A DNA stretch of 64,000 bases. Source: Anopheles merus. Lineage: Eukaryota > Arthropoda > Insecta > Diptera > Culicidae. The stretch lies in contig NC_054084.1 of assembly GCF_017562075.2 (NCBI RefSeq), positions 4,064,501 through 4,128,500 of the forward strand. Reading direction: 5' to 3'. The translations under genes and the position numbers were made by a program. Below, one piece after another: positions 25,301-38,615 of the stretch. The notes under the pieces are model-generated. The model had not been told where the DNA came from, ran no database searches, and saw only the letters and a list, made by a program, of their open reading frames with translations. Positions within the stretch are counted from its first letter, which is position 1; every line of letters starts with the position of its first letter.

Positions 25301-26978
25301 GGGAGTGAAAAAGAATGGGAAAGAAAGGCACAACAACAGTATGTTTACAGTTCCTTAAACAGCGACAGCGGCGCTTCGTTCAATCACCCGAAATAGGGCA
25401 AAAAATAAATGCCATCGAGGTAAAAATTGCGCTACTCGCGAGCTGTCAATCATCGTGAAAGCATCACGCCGTGCACCGCACCAGTACAAAAGACAAGATA
25501 TTACACCATTTTTCACTTGTTGGCAGTGGTACCAGGACCTTCCACGCTGTTAGATGTGCCTCATGTGTAAGCGCATTTGTACGGATGCGTTTCCGGAAGT
25601 GGATGCTATCGCTTAGGCTGTTGCTATACACCCGTGGTGTAGATTTGGGGCATATCCCGGTGAATGGGAAAATTCGTAATGAATTTCTTTTGTTTGTTTA
25701 TTTGTTTGGCTGTTTGTTTGACTTTCTATCACCATTTTCATGAGCTGCTCGAGTGCTGCTAGCTGGAGTAGAGTAGGGACATCCCAAAATGCCGTACACA
25801 TGCTCCAAGATTAAGTGTACAAGGTGCACATGGAAGCCAACGCCCGGAACCGAAATTCGACTCGAGCGACTCGGTGGTCCGGAAGTAACTCCCCTTCCCT
25901 TCTGCCTGTATTCCTTCCTGTATGTGTGTATGCGTTCGGTGTGTATGAATCGACTCCGGAGAGGTTCAACAGCGAGGCCAAGCGAGAACCATTTATTTCA
26001 CCCTCGAAGAAGTAAAACCTTCTTCCCCACGTGCCAACGAAGCCATACCGACCATGCAGCACCAGCGAAGAAAATTTCTCTTTCCGCTACCAAATGGATG
26101 TGGCCTGTATGGGGAAAACCATCGTCGCTCCCCAAAAACCATCCATACCATTGAGCTCGTCTGCATCGAACAGTAATTATGGGTGATAGGGAATGGGAAA
26201 CTTTGTCCGATCCGGTTACTTCAATTCCAATGCGCCTCACACGCGCAGCTGTGCAGCGAATGCTCTGGGCCTCGATTGGGTGTGCTAGGAGTGGATAGGG
26301 GCAGCTTTTCCCACCCAGCCGAAAACGGCACCGGCACGTGGAAAGAGTGAAGTGAAATTAGTGTCATTAAACTTTTTCAAAGTATTCTAATTACTTTCAA
26401 CTGAAGCGCAAACCCGGTCGTGCTGGAAAACTGCAAATGGGAAGCGCGCGTGTGTGTGGGTAATATCCTGCCGGATGTTTGTACGTGGGTGTCGGAAGGA
26501 GGATGCTGAACAAAACTGCTCTTTTAATCCTTTTGAACAGCGCAACTCGTTTAGTATGATGACGAATGAAGGATAAGAATGCTGCCTTGCACTACGTCAT
26601 TTGACTAAATTATGACAGGCGACTGACAAAGTGAAGCCTTAGAAAGTAGGAAAGCCTAAAATTATCAATCCATCTCTTACTTCTTAAATAGCTCAAGAAA
26701 TATGGCAACCCAGTATTGTATTGCTAGCTAGGCTACGGCCACAGCAAACTTAACCTGTGACGGAAAACGGTGCCGATATCGATAAGCAGCTTGTCGCCTT
26801 GGGAAAAGTGTCTGCACAGCCCTAAAGTTTGGTAATCCAATATGAGGAACCAGGTCCAAACTGTTTCCAAAATGCCTTTATGGGGTGTTATAAATTTTGT
26901 AATCTAATTACTGAATATTTGGATCAATTACATCGTGCCTGTTTCGAGGGTTGTGCTGCCAAATGATTGACCGTTGAA
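19367..26978. other. non-coding stretch containing a long ORF
   Basis: A plus frame at 20359-21171 is open for 270 codons (216 from the ATG at 20524), longer than expected by chance, but codon use is flat and a CA run lies inside it. A minus frame of 167 codons overlaps it. A minus 59-nt exon-like segment (25293-25235) has a pyrimidine-rich but GAG-ended acceptor and a GTG|GTAAGT donor. Short CA/TG runs occur at 20930-20940, 21840-21852 and 22012-22022. Confidence 0.35.
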
Positions 26979-27026
26979 ACTCACCTAAAAAGAGAAGAAA
27001 AGAACCAAACATAACCTTTGTTAGTA
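26979..27026 (-). other. putative recursive splice site (ratcheting point) C
   Basis: On the minus strand a perfect TACTAAC branch-point motif (27026-27020) is followed, about 37 nt before the AG, by a long T/C tract. The tract ends CTTCTCTTTTTAG|GTGAGTTTC. AG is rc of 26986-26985 and the abutting donor GTGAGT is rc of 26984-26979. Every element of both splice sites is at or near consensus and no exon lies between them, as in fly ratcheting points. An exon beginning GTGAGT is the alternative; that frame is open for 18 codons. Confidence 0.65.
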
Positions 27027-30000
27027 TAATGAATTTATTGAAATGCATTATAAATTTGACGACACACGCCACATGTTGCACGACATAATCAGCAAATATA
27101 AAGAGCTTTTGGACTACCTTGCAAATGTTCCTGCCATGCCCCTGCATCGCGAATGTTTGCTTAAACTTTGACTGACGCGTGTTTCCGAGAGGCTCTTAGC
27201 AAAATTTCCCATTCCCGCTCATGAAGCGTGAATTTTCCAATGAAAGATACAGTACTGTGCTACTGTGTCCGTGTACATACGGAAGCATTTCGTCATAACG
27301 GCATACCACCCATTGACACGTCCTAGTGATACATTTCCTGCGTGTGCCAGATGCGTCCGAATCTGCTGCACCAGGTTTCAGTTGTCGCGGATTGTCAACT
27401 GGTTAGCAGAATAGAATGGCATGGCGTATGCAAGTACATACAAGTGGTGAAAAGTACCGGAAAAAGTGAGTTTTGTAGAAATATGTACCATTAGTGCATC
27501 AGCAAAGAGTGGTGCATCGTATGCAACCCGGGGAGGGGTTTTGCGAATAGAATTGTAAAAGTCATACACGGAAGCAATGTTTGGAGGCATGTGAGCTCGT
27601 TTGCAGGGTGGTCAATAGACGAGTGAATAGAATTCATGGACGTTGCGTTACATTTTCTTTATCATATAGTTGCCTCGGGATGCGTAGAAGCGGTTTTGAT
27701 ATTTGTACAACGATAGACAACTAAATTTTGTCGGAATTCAACTCCAAAAAACTCGCATCAAGAGCCACAAATAAGTTCGTAGCATTAACGATTGTCATGC
27801 CGGATGAAACCATGCTTCGTATCACAAAGCCTAACACTAGTTTATGTCACCATAATGTGCGGAAAGCTGTTACTTGTCTGATTTGTTTCTAATTGGATTG
27901 CTACCAGGCAAAGTTCTGCACGCATCGTTTAAGATCTCAACCGTTCGCAAGCGACTGAGCGGTCAATCGTCGGGCAACAAACTAGCCCGGAATGGTGCTC
28001 AGGAAACGACTCCCAGTCCAGGCTAACGGCGCGTTGTTGTGCCAGTCGTTGCTAAAATAGGGAAACAAGTACATGCCATCGCGAAATACGGAATGATTGC
28101 TCGCATCGCTTTGAAAACCGGCCGCCAACATAAATGACAGTCTTCACCATGTCCAATTTGCCCATCCGCGCGTATGGCAACGGCCGACGACAGAAGGCTT
28201 CTGTTTCTTCGGAAGCAGTGTAGGATCCTGGTTTTCCGTTCCGTTTCTCACTGTGCGGGGGACGTGTCACTGCCGATGGGGAATGGAGGAGGGATGAAAA
28301 GGCCTCGACAGGACGAAATGGCTTTCATTGTTTAAATTTAGTTATCTAACTTCACCCCCTAAACGATCCAGCCCGGGTCCATCCGTTCTACCCAAGGCAG
28401 CCGCTCTGCGATAAATGGTGAACCGAGCTTGGGATGAAAACTTTCGACATGGCCGCCCCACACACACACACAGCTGGTGGCGATTTTGGGACGATTTTGC
28501 ATTGTGGAAATTAATTTCACTACTTTACAAGTAGGGACACCCATGTCCCATTACGCTCCAATGCGCTGTGCACCCTTTTGTCCGTACTGCCTTCGCTGCT
28601 TGCCGCTCAATAGTGCTCACTGTAACTCATCATTTAGAAGACAACTCGGCACGGCCATTCACTCGCATCTCGACATTTAACCATATTTCTATACCATCGT
28701 CGTGCTGTCCACCATAGATCGTGCTGATATTCGGCAGCAAATTAGACCAATGTGCTGTCGGAACTTGTGTTTTTCGATGTGTCAATCTTGCGTAGACATG
28801 AAGCAAAAATGGCATGAAGCTGCGCGGATGTTCAAACATACTTTGGAGCAACTTTTTGGAGCATCCAAAGCAGGACACTCTATCGACGACGATGATGATG
28901 CACTCGTAGCGCTCGTGCGTCCACAAAATGAAACTCCAATGAACGCACGATAATTGACTTCTAAACTTATTATCGTCCCGAGAGAGGTAGCCAACCATGT
29001 GTAGAGTGATGCTGACCGAAAGGATACAACTCCTAATGGAGCTACCTGTCCGGATACAGGTGTGGTGGTGTCTTCACTTTTCATTAGACGTTGTTGGACA
29101 AATTTTGCAATAAAGTTTACGCTTTTGCGAACAGTCCATTAGAGAGCGGTGGACGATAGTGGTGTACGTAAAACAATCAAAAATTATTGAACGTTTACTC
29201 TTTCTCTCCATTTAATAGCATGTGTCTGGGTAGGTGGAAAAGTAATTAGGAAACTGTCGAAGCTTGTTACAGGCTGTTGCGTTTATCAGTTGCGCGAGAT
29301 AGGAGAGTTATTACGTAGTGCGTAGTCCCGCGAGCCGCGCGGACAAAAAGGGGTCAGCATAATGAATGTACATATTGTTGATAACAGTCCTATCTCATAT
29401 GCATCACTTTCTCTAAATAGAAATGAGCTGAGAATATATAAATAGAAAAAAAAAGGTTCCTGTGTCCCACATTTTACGGGATCTTTTCACCTTCCGGGTG
29501 CCCTTTTTCCGCTTAGGAATGCTCTAATTTTCATACGATTTTTTTTTATTTTAATTCAACCATACTTTTCGGCATAATATTGCGCTTTTTAAGGGTCTAG
29601 CATAAACACACACACTCACACATTGACAGTTTATGCGTTTCCAGTCGACTGATCGTGAAGGGAGGGAAAGGTTTATGTTTTTAATTATCTGTTTTTTGTT
29701 TTTGCATTTTGTTTTAGTTTCGCTTTTTGTCATAAAAAGCCGCTGCTGAGGGGCGAGAATCTGTAGGCGTTAATTTAATTAGCTTCACTCGGTAAACGAT
29801 CGGAAAACGCCCACTGTATCGAAGGAAAAGTGACATTATTCAGCGCTGGGCAAGCTTCAAGCCCTTTAAGCGAAGCGTAGAAAACCGTAGCACGATCGGA
29901 GAGGATACCTTGTTGGATATATGTATGTAGGAGCCCTTTTGAGTGTGGTTTGAACGGAAGAGCGAGCCGTGCCGTTAAAAATGAAAATAATATAATTATG

Positions 30001-33000
30001 CATTCAGTCGCGGGGCATTAAAGTCAACAAACTGCTGCCGGCGTGATCCACACGTGTGTGTGTGTGTTGTCATGCACCCCTGACGGATCTATGGAGCGGA
30101 TCGGTGAGTGGAGATGGGGAGATTGACTAATTAATTCCTTGTAATTATAAGATAAATGGAGACGAGAACACGCCCGATATCATGAAAGTTAGTGTAGTCG
30201 CTTTTTTGTATCGTCAATACCAGGAGCTTATCACTAACGGTGTCCATTGACGGTGATACTATTAAATAAGATTATGATTCGAGTAATTGGCGATAGTTTG
30301 TTTAAATTGGAAGCTTTTAATTGGATTTTACGCTAGTATTATTGATATCATATTTCATATTCTGAAAAGCGTGCAAAGCCAATCAACGGAAAGGTATTGG
30401 TGAAAGCTCCCAAGAATTGATTAATCATAAAAAAAAATCAATCAGTCCCGAAAATTGTACCATCCCTTACCGCCTGGGGCGTTTTGATTTTACGCTTTGA
30501 TCTTCGATAGATACCTGAATTTACACGTTTGTTTGTGGCAGCTTGTTATACTAAAGAGGATGAAATACAAACATGCTTGATGGTACTAAAACAACATTTA
30601 TCAATAATAATCCACCCCGTACATGGATGAAAGAAGTGAAGAGAACACACTTCTCTGTTGAGGCTTGATAAAACAAGCCAGGGAACATAATAACAACCAA
30701 ACGGTAAAGCTTAATCAACACTTCGTGTCGACCACTTCGTAATGAACTTATTTCAAGTTTTTTTCCAATATTTACCTGCTTCAATTTCGATTAAAACAAG
30801 AATCCTATCCATCGAAGAGCTACCGAAAGACATTCGATTTATTGAAATGATTTGTTTTTCAGTTTCTCCTTGCTTACTATGAGACCCTCGGCAATCAGAG
30901 GAGAACCCGTTTCTAATACTCGAACCCGAAAAAAATATCCCCAAAACAGCAAAACCTTTCCGGCAAACGTGGAGCAAAAAGTGAGAAAGATGTCGAGCAT
31001 GTTTTATTTCTTATCGAATCGTTTAGATCAAAACACGAACCAATTTAATGTAGCAGCAGCGCGCATCGTGTTCATTTAGGATTTCCTCTCTAGCCGGAGG
31101 CTTGTTCTTCCCCTTTCGGGCCTTGCTTTGGCTAGCTGGGGGGAAATCACTTAGATCGATCTTAGAATTAATCATTTTTTAAAAAGCTGTCTTGGGTGCC
31201 CTTCTCTCTATCCGTATCCCACCAACCGTTTGTATTTTTTTCTTTCTTACTTTCTTTCTGCCTTCTTCTAAGTTGGATGAAGTTTGGGCTTTTGGTGGAC
31301 ATCGGGCGGACACATCGTTTATTCAGCGGCACGCAAAGTTTGCCCGAGCACGTACCGGACGCCTTTGCGACTGATCAACGGGCCCAGATAATGAACTAAC
31401 GTCTCGCGCCCAAAGTCGGTAGAAATCGGACTGATCACGTCCAGCTTTCCGCGCTCAGCCTTAGCTCTACGAGAAATACGAGGAAAGGCAAATATAAAAC
31501 TCAATAAAGAAACGACATTTCAACGTCCAACCCAAAGGAATGGAGAGAGAGAGATAGTGAGAGAATGAGAGCCGTTGGTCAAAGTCGTGCAAAGGTATGA
31601 ACGATCGGATCCGTAGATCGAACGGGCTAGAAACTGAAAGCCCAAATACATCCCTCATCCCGGTCCAACCGAACTCCACGGGAGGCATTCCTACCTCCGA
31701 GTGTTGTAGCGTTTCATCTGATTTCAATTCGGACACACAATCACGCATACTAACGTGTATTGCCTCAGCGTCTCTTGCTGCGGTCCTGATCCTTGCCAGC
31801 AGATTAGAGAAATGTCCTAAAACATGAATAAATTCGTCCACAACTACGATGACTACGAACATGATGGGAAGTGAAGCCCAAGAAAAAGAAGCAAATAATC
31901 GTATCGTACCCAATCGGAAAGGAATCAGTTTCTAATTTAAATAGAATAAAGCCGGATCGGTCTCCCCGATATTCTTAAGCCGCTTTTGGGAATGGTTTTC
32001 GGTCAAACTCCGGGACTTTTTTTTAGATTCCCCTTGACCGGGACGATTGTAGTTGAAATCCATGTTATGTCTTTTTTTTCAACAAGGAAGGTAAAAGATG
32101 TATCGTGAGCATTTCCAAAAAGTGTGCATATCTTCTCACGAATTCTTGCTATCAAGCGCTCAGCTTCCAAAGCTCACTTAGAAGGGTAAACACAGATGAA
32201 CGGTGTTAATCAATTACTGTATGTTTCGGGATCCACGGGTATTTATTGCTCTCTATTTGAAGCTGTCATTTCACTCTGTTTCTCATCCAAAGATTCATCA
32301 TTTTCAAACAAAATCTTTACTTAAAGCTGTGCCGCCGTTTAGCGCGTGATCGTGAGTGACCATTTGAGGTTTAATTAAACTGTCAATCCTGTTTCAGGTT
32401 TTGCATGCCCTGATAAAAAAGAGCAGCAACAAACCATCCCCCATGCGTAGAATCTAATCCCGAGCGCGTGTAAGGATCTGCCAACATGTGGTCTTAAACA
32501 TTTTTGGACCAAAAAAAAAGTATGCTTGTAACACAAACATCGTTTAGACGCGCAGTCCATAAATCACTCTGTGACCTCAATTATTCACGCGGGGTACACG
32601 CGGGTTTGTTCGGGGCGAACCCAAAAAAAGAGACGAACTGTTTTGTACTCCAAAATCATTCCCACACCATATGAGCATATCCGGTGCAGTACGTATGTAA
32701 GGCAAGTCGGCGAAAGAAACCAGAAACCCGGAGAGTCTCGCCCCAGTCGATGGCGTCCTGCCGAGGCCTATGGCCTCGCTCACTTGACCGATGCATACGC
32801 TTGCAGTTGGCATGCATGCGGCGGGTGCAAGGCAAGGTTTCAGTCTGTAAGCATCTGGAAACAATTACCACAAAACCATTGCAACGCCAGGCTTGGCAGA
32901 ATGTGTGCCCTTGCTGTCCTAGTTGTGTTTGTTGATACTGAGTGCAACACATGGGACGGGAGAATGTAAAGTGAGAAGAAATTTGGGCTCCTTCGGGGTC

Positions 33001-33690
33001 AATAATGCAGTTCACGATGTTCCGGGAAGCGGTGGAGGAAAAGGATGTTGAAATCCCATGCCAGCTAATTAATCCATTCGCACCGAACAAATCTTTCGCT
33101 TTCCCTTCATCGTCTCGCCTGGGTGTCGAGATTTTAATGATGATTTTTCGAACATCGAGGGCCACCTCGCGTGGGGTGGACAGTGTGGGTTTTTTCAACG
33201 CTGAGCGAATATAGATCTTTAAAGAAGAGCCTATAGAATATTGGGACGTGATAAGTGTTTTGACAGTTGCTGGACGTGAATGTGGTTCTGATTTAGGGAT
33301 TTGAAGCAGGAATTGAGCGCATTCATGACAACTATTGCTCCAAAACACATTCAAAAACTTCCCAAGACATGATCACGCGTTGGGTCGAGGTAACGCGCAA
33401 ACGTGCACAAACAAACTTGTTGAACTATCATCGCTCCGCCGTTGCTTCTCCGACGAGATCTCGCATCTCAAGAACATGCTTAGCGAGCATCTTTTACTGC
33501 TCTTTGCCTCTCCATTCCATTCCTGGGGATCGTACGAGTGCCTTCGAGTGTCATAAATTTATGAAACAAATTTCCATAACGCTTCGATTACCGAGCGATG
33601 GTATTGCCACCCCGGTCCTACGCGTTCCGGCGACGATATCGCTGGAAGGCTAGTTGCGCCCACCAGCTGTCAATGTGGGAGATGGTACGT

Positions 33691-33721
33691 GCAGCAGCAG
33701 CAGCAGCAGCTACAGCAGCAG
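33691..33721. repeat. (CAG)n imperfect trinucleotide repeat
   Basis: CAG units with one CTA interruption; flanking frames carry no support as exons. Confidence 0.95.
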
Positions 33722-35227
33722 TGTGCACTTGAAGGTGTTTGTAGATGGCGTCCCCGAGAGGAACATCTCCGAGTCGGATTCCAACGCACTTCTGTGTTGT
33801 TCCGAGCCTTCCAAAGAGAGCATCACTTGAGGTGGGGTCGTGAGATGAGTGGAGGGGCACAGAATTGGGCACTGACGTGATTCTGTTTTTTTTTACGACC
33901 GACCGTGTAAGCTCTATGGGTTTTGTTTTGTCCGGTTTTTTCCTCCTCTGGGGCGGATGGAATGTTTATTTGTTTTAGTCTCTGTCAGTCATGATGGGCA
34001 ATGAATATTTCTACACCTTTTTTGGATATGTTTCGTAGGTCCGAACATGAAAAAAAATGTTGGTAGAAACATTCATGGCTCGAACGAAGAAAGAAAACGT
34101 GATGCGGAATTTATGAGTACGTTTGAGGATGTCTTCCCAACGTAATGCAATAAGCTCCAGCACACATTGACACTCAATAGCGTTGAGTGTGGAGAGGAAA
34201 ACGATTTTCATTCACTTGGTCGGTTGTTGATCCAAAGGCAGAAAAAATCTTTAAGAGCAAGCATTAGGTTGCATACATTATCGGTGAGGAATCTACCCTA
34301 AAGTATCACGTTCCTTGTAATGCATTACACAATTCAATGTTCCAAAACAGTACCAGCAGAGTTCGTTCGTTGAACTATGGGTTTGGGACAAGCGTTGCGA
34401 TAATTAAAAACAGCCATTTGGTGTTCACTTGCTGCAGTTAGCCTCAAGGCTTCATATTTCCATTCAAACGCTACTGCATACATTTGTTGGCCTTAAGTAA
34501 GATATTTCGTGTTGCGAAATGTTGTGAGAAGCAATGAAAGTTCTACGGAAAATCAGCCCCATCCAGTAACAGAACGTGTGTCGGTACCGCTTAACCTAAT
34601 CAATCAGCATCACTCGCTCGACCGGAAGAAACGATCACAAATGGTTTTGCTGTCCGTTTCCCTTGCCCTCCCGCTTATTGCACGAAAACTGTGGTACAGC
34701 TGCCGTATGGCAAATTTAGTTCGACGGTAATTAACTTAACCTGAATGTTGCCGACACTGCTTTCGCTCCCACCCAGTTATGGTTGGAAGCTACTGCGGTG
34801 GGAGGTTCGGTGAGCCAAGGAATTTCCATCGCGTACAATTCTGGCAAGTTCTTGCGGCAACCGCTTTGTAACGAATGCGTAGAGAGCAGCAACCGATGTC
34901 GGTTTACGTCTTATCGTACGGTTGGGCCGATGCACAAGGTGGTGCCGGAGAGTTAATTAGATCAATATGCCAGGAACATGCCGCTGGCTTCCGATAGATT
35001 AATGTACGAAGGTGGAAGGTAAACGCCCAGTAGTGGCCACCACTGCCACCGCGCACAGATCTGATACCCGGTACTGACAGTAGCGCGTAGTACGAACCGC
35101 AAACCTGGTTAAATGGCAAAGCAAACACGACTCGACCACGATTGGCAGATACTGGAATAGGTGCAGGGCGCACTGGCACCAGTATTAATTGGACCCCCGA
35201 AGGTTAGTTGCCCGGCCATTGGGTGGG

Positions 35228-35248
35228 TGAGGGAGGGAGGGAGGGAGA
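35228..35248. repeat. (GGGA)n tetranucleotide repeat
   Basis: Five GGGA units; G-rich and able in principle to form a G-quadruplex. Confidence 0.9.
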
Positions 35249-37891
35249 GCAGAGTTAACTCTCTTGCCGAGTGAATTGGAAGGTGGTCCGAACAAATTAG
35301 TGTTATCCATAAGCTCGAAGATACAAGTGTCGGAGCATCTCTCCACCGTCGCTTGGCAACCGGGAGGAAACGGCTTCTGTGCAAATGGGGTGGGAGCTTG
35401 TGTTGAGATTGTTCATGCAATGGGAAGGCGTTCTGTGGGCAATTAAGTCATCAAATCGCCGGGTCGTACACGCAAACACCTTGTCAGTTCAACGCCTTCA
35501 ATCAAGAACTCGGGACAACAATTAGGAAAACGTGCGGAGGGCTTGGTAATGTAAGGTCGCTTGTGCTTTGCCCGTTTGCCGACTGAGGTTAGGGTCATGG
35601 GAAGGACTTACATAAAGCGAAATGTTTGTTTAGTTCTGATTGAATATTTGAAAAATGTGAAAAGTTTAAAATTATTTCTAGAGCTTCATGGATTTGATAG
35701 GGATTATCACAGTTCATCAGAAATAAATATAAAACGTATGAATAGACAAAATACAATCACTCACATGTTAATTGACAATGCATGTGCATACACAACAATA
35801 TGAAACGAAGTTGGTTTGGATAGTTTTTACGCTTTTTCCACCTATTCACTGTTATGTACTGTCCTGCACGTACCGCGATGACCGGTGGTTCTATCCAGCC
35901 ACTACATATTTTCATTTAGTTGCCTAGACTGCAGTTTCACCCATCAATGAAATGAAGAGCATGAATAAAAAAAGCTTCTCTGTCAGATGCTTGATGAATA
36001 TTTTCAACAAAAAACAACCCTTCCCGGGAGCAACGAAGCATTAAAAATAGCACGTGGGTGTGTTTGATGAATTCTGTCGTGCTTTTTTTTAGGCTCTATC
36101 TCTCTCCACCGATTGTTTTTCACCAATTTTACCACTCGATCAAGAATTATGTGTCAAAGTAGGTTTTGCTCTTCATTTTTCGGATGGTTGGGATGTTTGT
36201 GCGAAAAAGTTGATTGACTGATTGTTTTATTGATTGGACTATCTATCAACTGGACGGCACAGGTGTGGGTGGGATGAGAATTCCAATACAAATTAGTGTG
36301 GTTCGATGAAAATCGAGGTACAGTTTGCTTGAAATCAGGATGCGGGCAACTGTTCCAGAAACAATTGCGATTGCGCTTGAGCGTTTGAACAGGAAAATCA
36401 ACAAAACATCAAACACATTGTTAGCGTTGAGAGAGGCAGGCAGCTTATGAACCGTTCGATAGAACAATTAATTTTACAACTTATTTTCTGTGGAAATTGA
36501 AAGATGCCACACATTCTAAAAGACCGTGGGTGCGAATGAAATGCGAATGAAATATCATCATCAGCAAGTGCGCTTAAGAACACAACAGGATGGTTGCGAA
36601 TAGCCGCGTACTACCCACATGTGCTTTTTAAAAATCGAAAGAAAGCTCTTCATAATTGAGTTCCCCTACTACGGGCATCAATCTTTCGGACTTCATATTT
36701 TCCTTTAAACAATTTACCTTACGGTACTTGTTCGCTTTTCCTCGTTCCCCTGTTGTATCCACTTGCCAACCGCATCAACGCAATGACCGATGTTTCGTCG
36801 TCTCGTCCGTCCATGTCCGAAAGTTGAACTTGTTCGGAAGGGGATCTCCCGGGGTTGTAATTTGTTTCTTTATTTTTTTTCTCTCTCTTTCTCTCTTGCC
36901 GCACTTTTGGCCTTTCAAGCGATGCCGACAACATTTAACAAAAGGCATAACATTTTGACAGCTTGTTAAGCGGTCGATGGCTCTCTTCAACTGCGTGATT
37001 TGAAGAATTATGAAGATTGGCTCCGTTGGTTGATCGGGCTGTACAGTGGGGTAGAAGACAAGCGTACGATCTCCATCTTTCTTGGAGATTGGTTATTGGT
37101 TTTCCTTCGCACTACAAAGTTGTTGGGTTGTTTAATAGAATTCTGCCTCGTTTTGGGCTGGCTCAGAATAGTTAAAAATCTTTCAAAACTTTCATTTCCT
37201 TTTGAATCGTGATTCACATCAGTTGCCAGAGTGTGTGTAGGCAGACGAGAAAAAAAGTAATCTTCACCGACGGTAGCTATTCAAGGTACAAACAAATGAT
37301 TTGTTGCCGGACCTGTGGGTGAACATTTGTACAAATCGTAGTAGAAATTTGAGACTTCTATTCAAACAGGCACACACACACACAAACAGCCAGCAACAGT
37401 AGTATAAAAGATTGCGCAAAGAGAATGGGACAGCTTGTTTTATTACAAAATGTGGATGGTGTGCTCCAAGAACTCGCTTCCCATTTGAGGCCTCAGCTTT
37501 CCAAAAGCGATCCATCTCTGATCAATCAGTAAAGGACTGTACAGGTCCCGAAAGCATGCCGATGAATGGAGTAGAAGTCTGTCAAAAATTGGATAAATAA
37601 TGGACATCGTAAAATCGATTATGGCTGACCCTCGTTAGCATCCGGAGTTATCGGCAACTGATCATGAAACGCAGAGCCTGAGAGCTGTGCAGAGGTGTGT
37701 CCGGGGTGATTCCAAAGGCGTCCTGAATCTGAAGATCTTGAAACCACGGCTCGAAGACGCGATCATTCTACCCTGCTGTTTTGGAGCACCGGTAAATGAG
37801 GCGAAGGAATATAAAGATCAGAGATCAGAACGTGAATAGGAGAGGAGCAAAGGATCTTGAACACAGCGAGCCTGGCAAGTTCAAATGAAGG

Positions 37892-37897
37892 TTTATT
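37892..37897 (-). terminator. candidate poly(A) signal AATAAA
   Basis: TTTATT on the plus strand is AATAAA on the minus strand, about 340 nt after the stop of the candidate terminal exon 38615-38235. The sequence after it on the minus strand contains a TGTGTTC U/G-rich element about 40 nt on. Supportive but a common hexamer. Confidence 0.25.
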
Positions 37898-38234
37898 ATT
37901 TTTCTCCAAAAAAATAAAACCCCAATCCATGATCATGATGCCCTATACGATGGATGATGGTGATTGTATCGTTTAAGTCGTTTCACATACGTATTGATTG
38001 ATTCGGGAGAAATTTGGTTGAATATTTACCTTACGAAACGCCTGCCGTGGCCACGGCCACACATAGTCATCGCGGTCCACTTAAAGCATGAGTCAATTGG
38101 CAAGTCGTTCTGCAATTTACAGCAGGCTAACCTCAACCAATAAACCACTCAACCGTAAAATTATCAACCTCGATCTCAAAGAAGCCATCACAATGGGTTC
38201 TGCTCCGGTGGTGGATAAACGGAGTTGCTTTCAA

Positions 38235-38615
38235 TTACCATTTGGCTGTGCGCTTGGCGCTTGTGGCTAACCTTGCCCGGGGTTTTGGCTGTCTACTGTG
38301 GGAAGAGTGCACGTTGCACGATGGAACGGGCACGGCAAAAACGTCCCACGACGGAACTGGCTGCTGCTGCTGCTGCTGACGGGTTTGTGGTTTGCTGAGG
38401 TCATCAGCAACACAGAAAGGTGGGTGCACAGTTCCGTTGCAGTTGACCAGTAAAGTGTGACCAAGTGTGAGATGCGAGGGGCAAGTAAATCCATTTCTCC
38501 GACCGAAATATGTTTCTTCGTGGAGCTTCCTTTCGTGGATGTGGAGAATGATTAATAAGACGCGTGGTGTGCGTGGTGCGCAGTGGATGAAGTTTGGCGA
38601 GGTAGTGCGAATGGA
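38235..38615 (-). CDS. candidate terminal exon with poly-Gln tract
   Basis: A strong minus 3' splice site (GTTTTCATTTTGCTCCAG|TCC, AG at 38617-38616) is followed at once by 126 open codons and TAA (38237-38235). It starts at phase 0. The peptide has a hydrophobic LLIILHI patch near residue 23, a Cys-containing middle, six consecutive Gln near residue 85 from a CAG run, a Pro/Val segment, and a basic C-terminus (RLATSAKRTAKW). No family is recognised. It can be spliced in frame to the donor of the 47-nt exon at 40659, and a poly(A)-like AATAAA lies about 340 nt on. The third-position GC is only modestly raised. It is the best coding candidate here, but it could still be chance openness next to a good acceptor. 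Confidence 0.3.
   Translation of the reverse strand, partial: SIRTTSPNFIHCAPRTPRVLLIILHIHERKLHEETYFGRRNGFTCPSHLTLGHTLLVNCNGTVHPPFCVADDLSKPQTRQQQQQQPVPSWDVFAVPVPSCNVHSSHSRQPKPRARLATSAKRTAKW
38361..38378. repeat. (CTG)n = (CAG)6 on the minus strand
   Basis: Six perfect units that would encode the poly-Gln of the candidate exon 38615-38235. Confidence 0.95.

Larger units (their letters stand above)
27027..37891. other. non-coding stretch with AT-rich islands
   Basis: Visibly AT-rich islands lie at about 30100-30760 and 35600-36250. There are two exon-like plus segments. Segment 32027-32090 has acceptor ACTTTTTTTTAG, 21 open codons and donor AAG|GTAAAA. Segment 30863-31079 follows TTTGTTTTTCAG and stays open to TAG. 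A minus frame at 33354-32656 runs 232 codons but shows no codon bias. A TATAAAAG at 37403-37410 has an ACAG start-like motif 29 nt on. CA runs lie at 28459-28471 and 37372-37385. No gene is supported. Confidence 0.35.

Noticed and set aside
28702..28953. CxxCV...W...EA..F...E..L pattern resembling the second half of a ZAD zinc-finger domain
   Set aside because: Spacing after the CxxC is too long, the first Cys pair of the domain is absent, the frame lacks an ATG and codon use is neutral.
32656..33354. 232-codon minus frame
   Set aside because: Only slightly longer than chance allows, no codon bias, no recognisable motif, and no acceptor or start context.
37640..37860. Broken frame with ELCRGVSGVIP, faintly like the reverse-transcriptase C-terminal region of R1/RTE-type non-LTR elements
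   Set aside because: Several stops, wrong spacing to any following motif and no flanking element structure; too weak to call a mobile-element relic.
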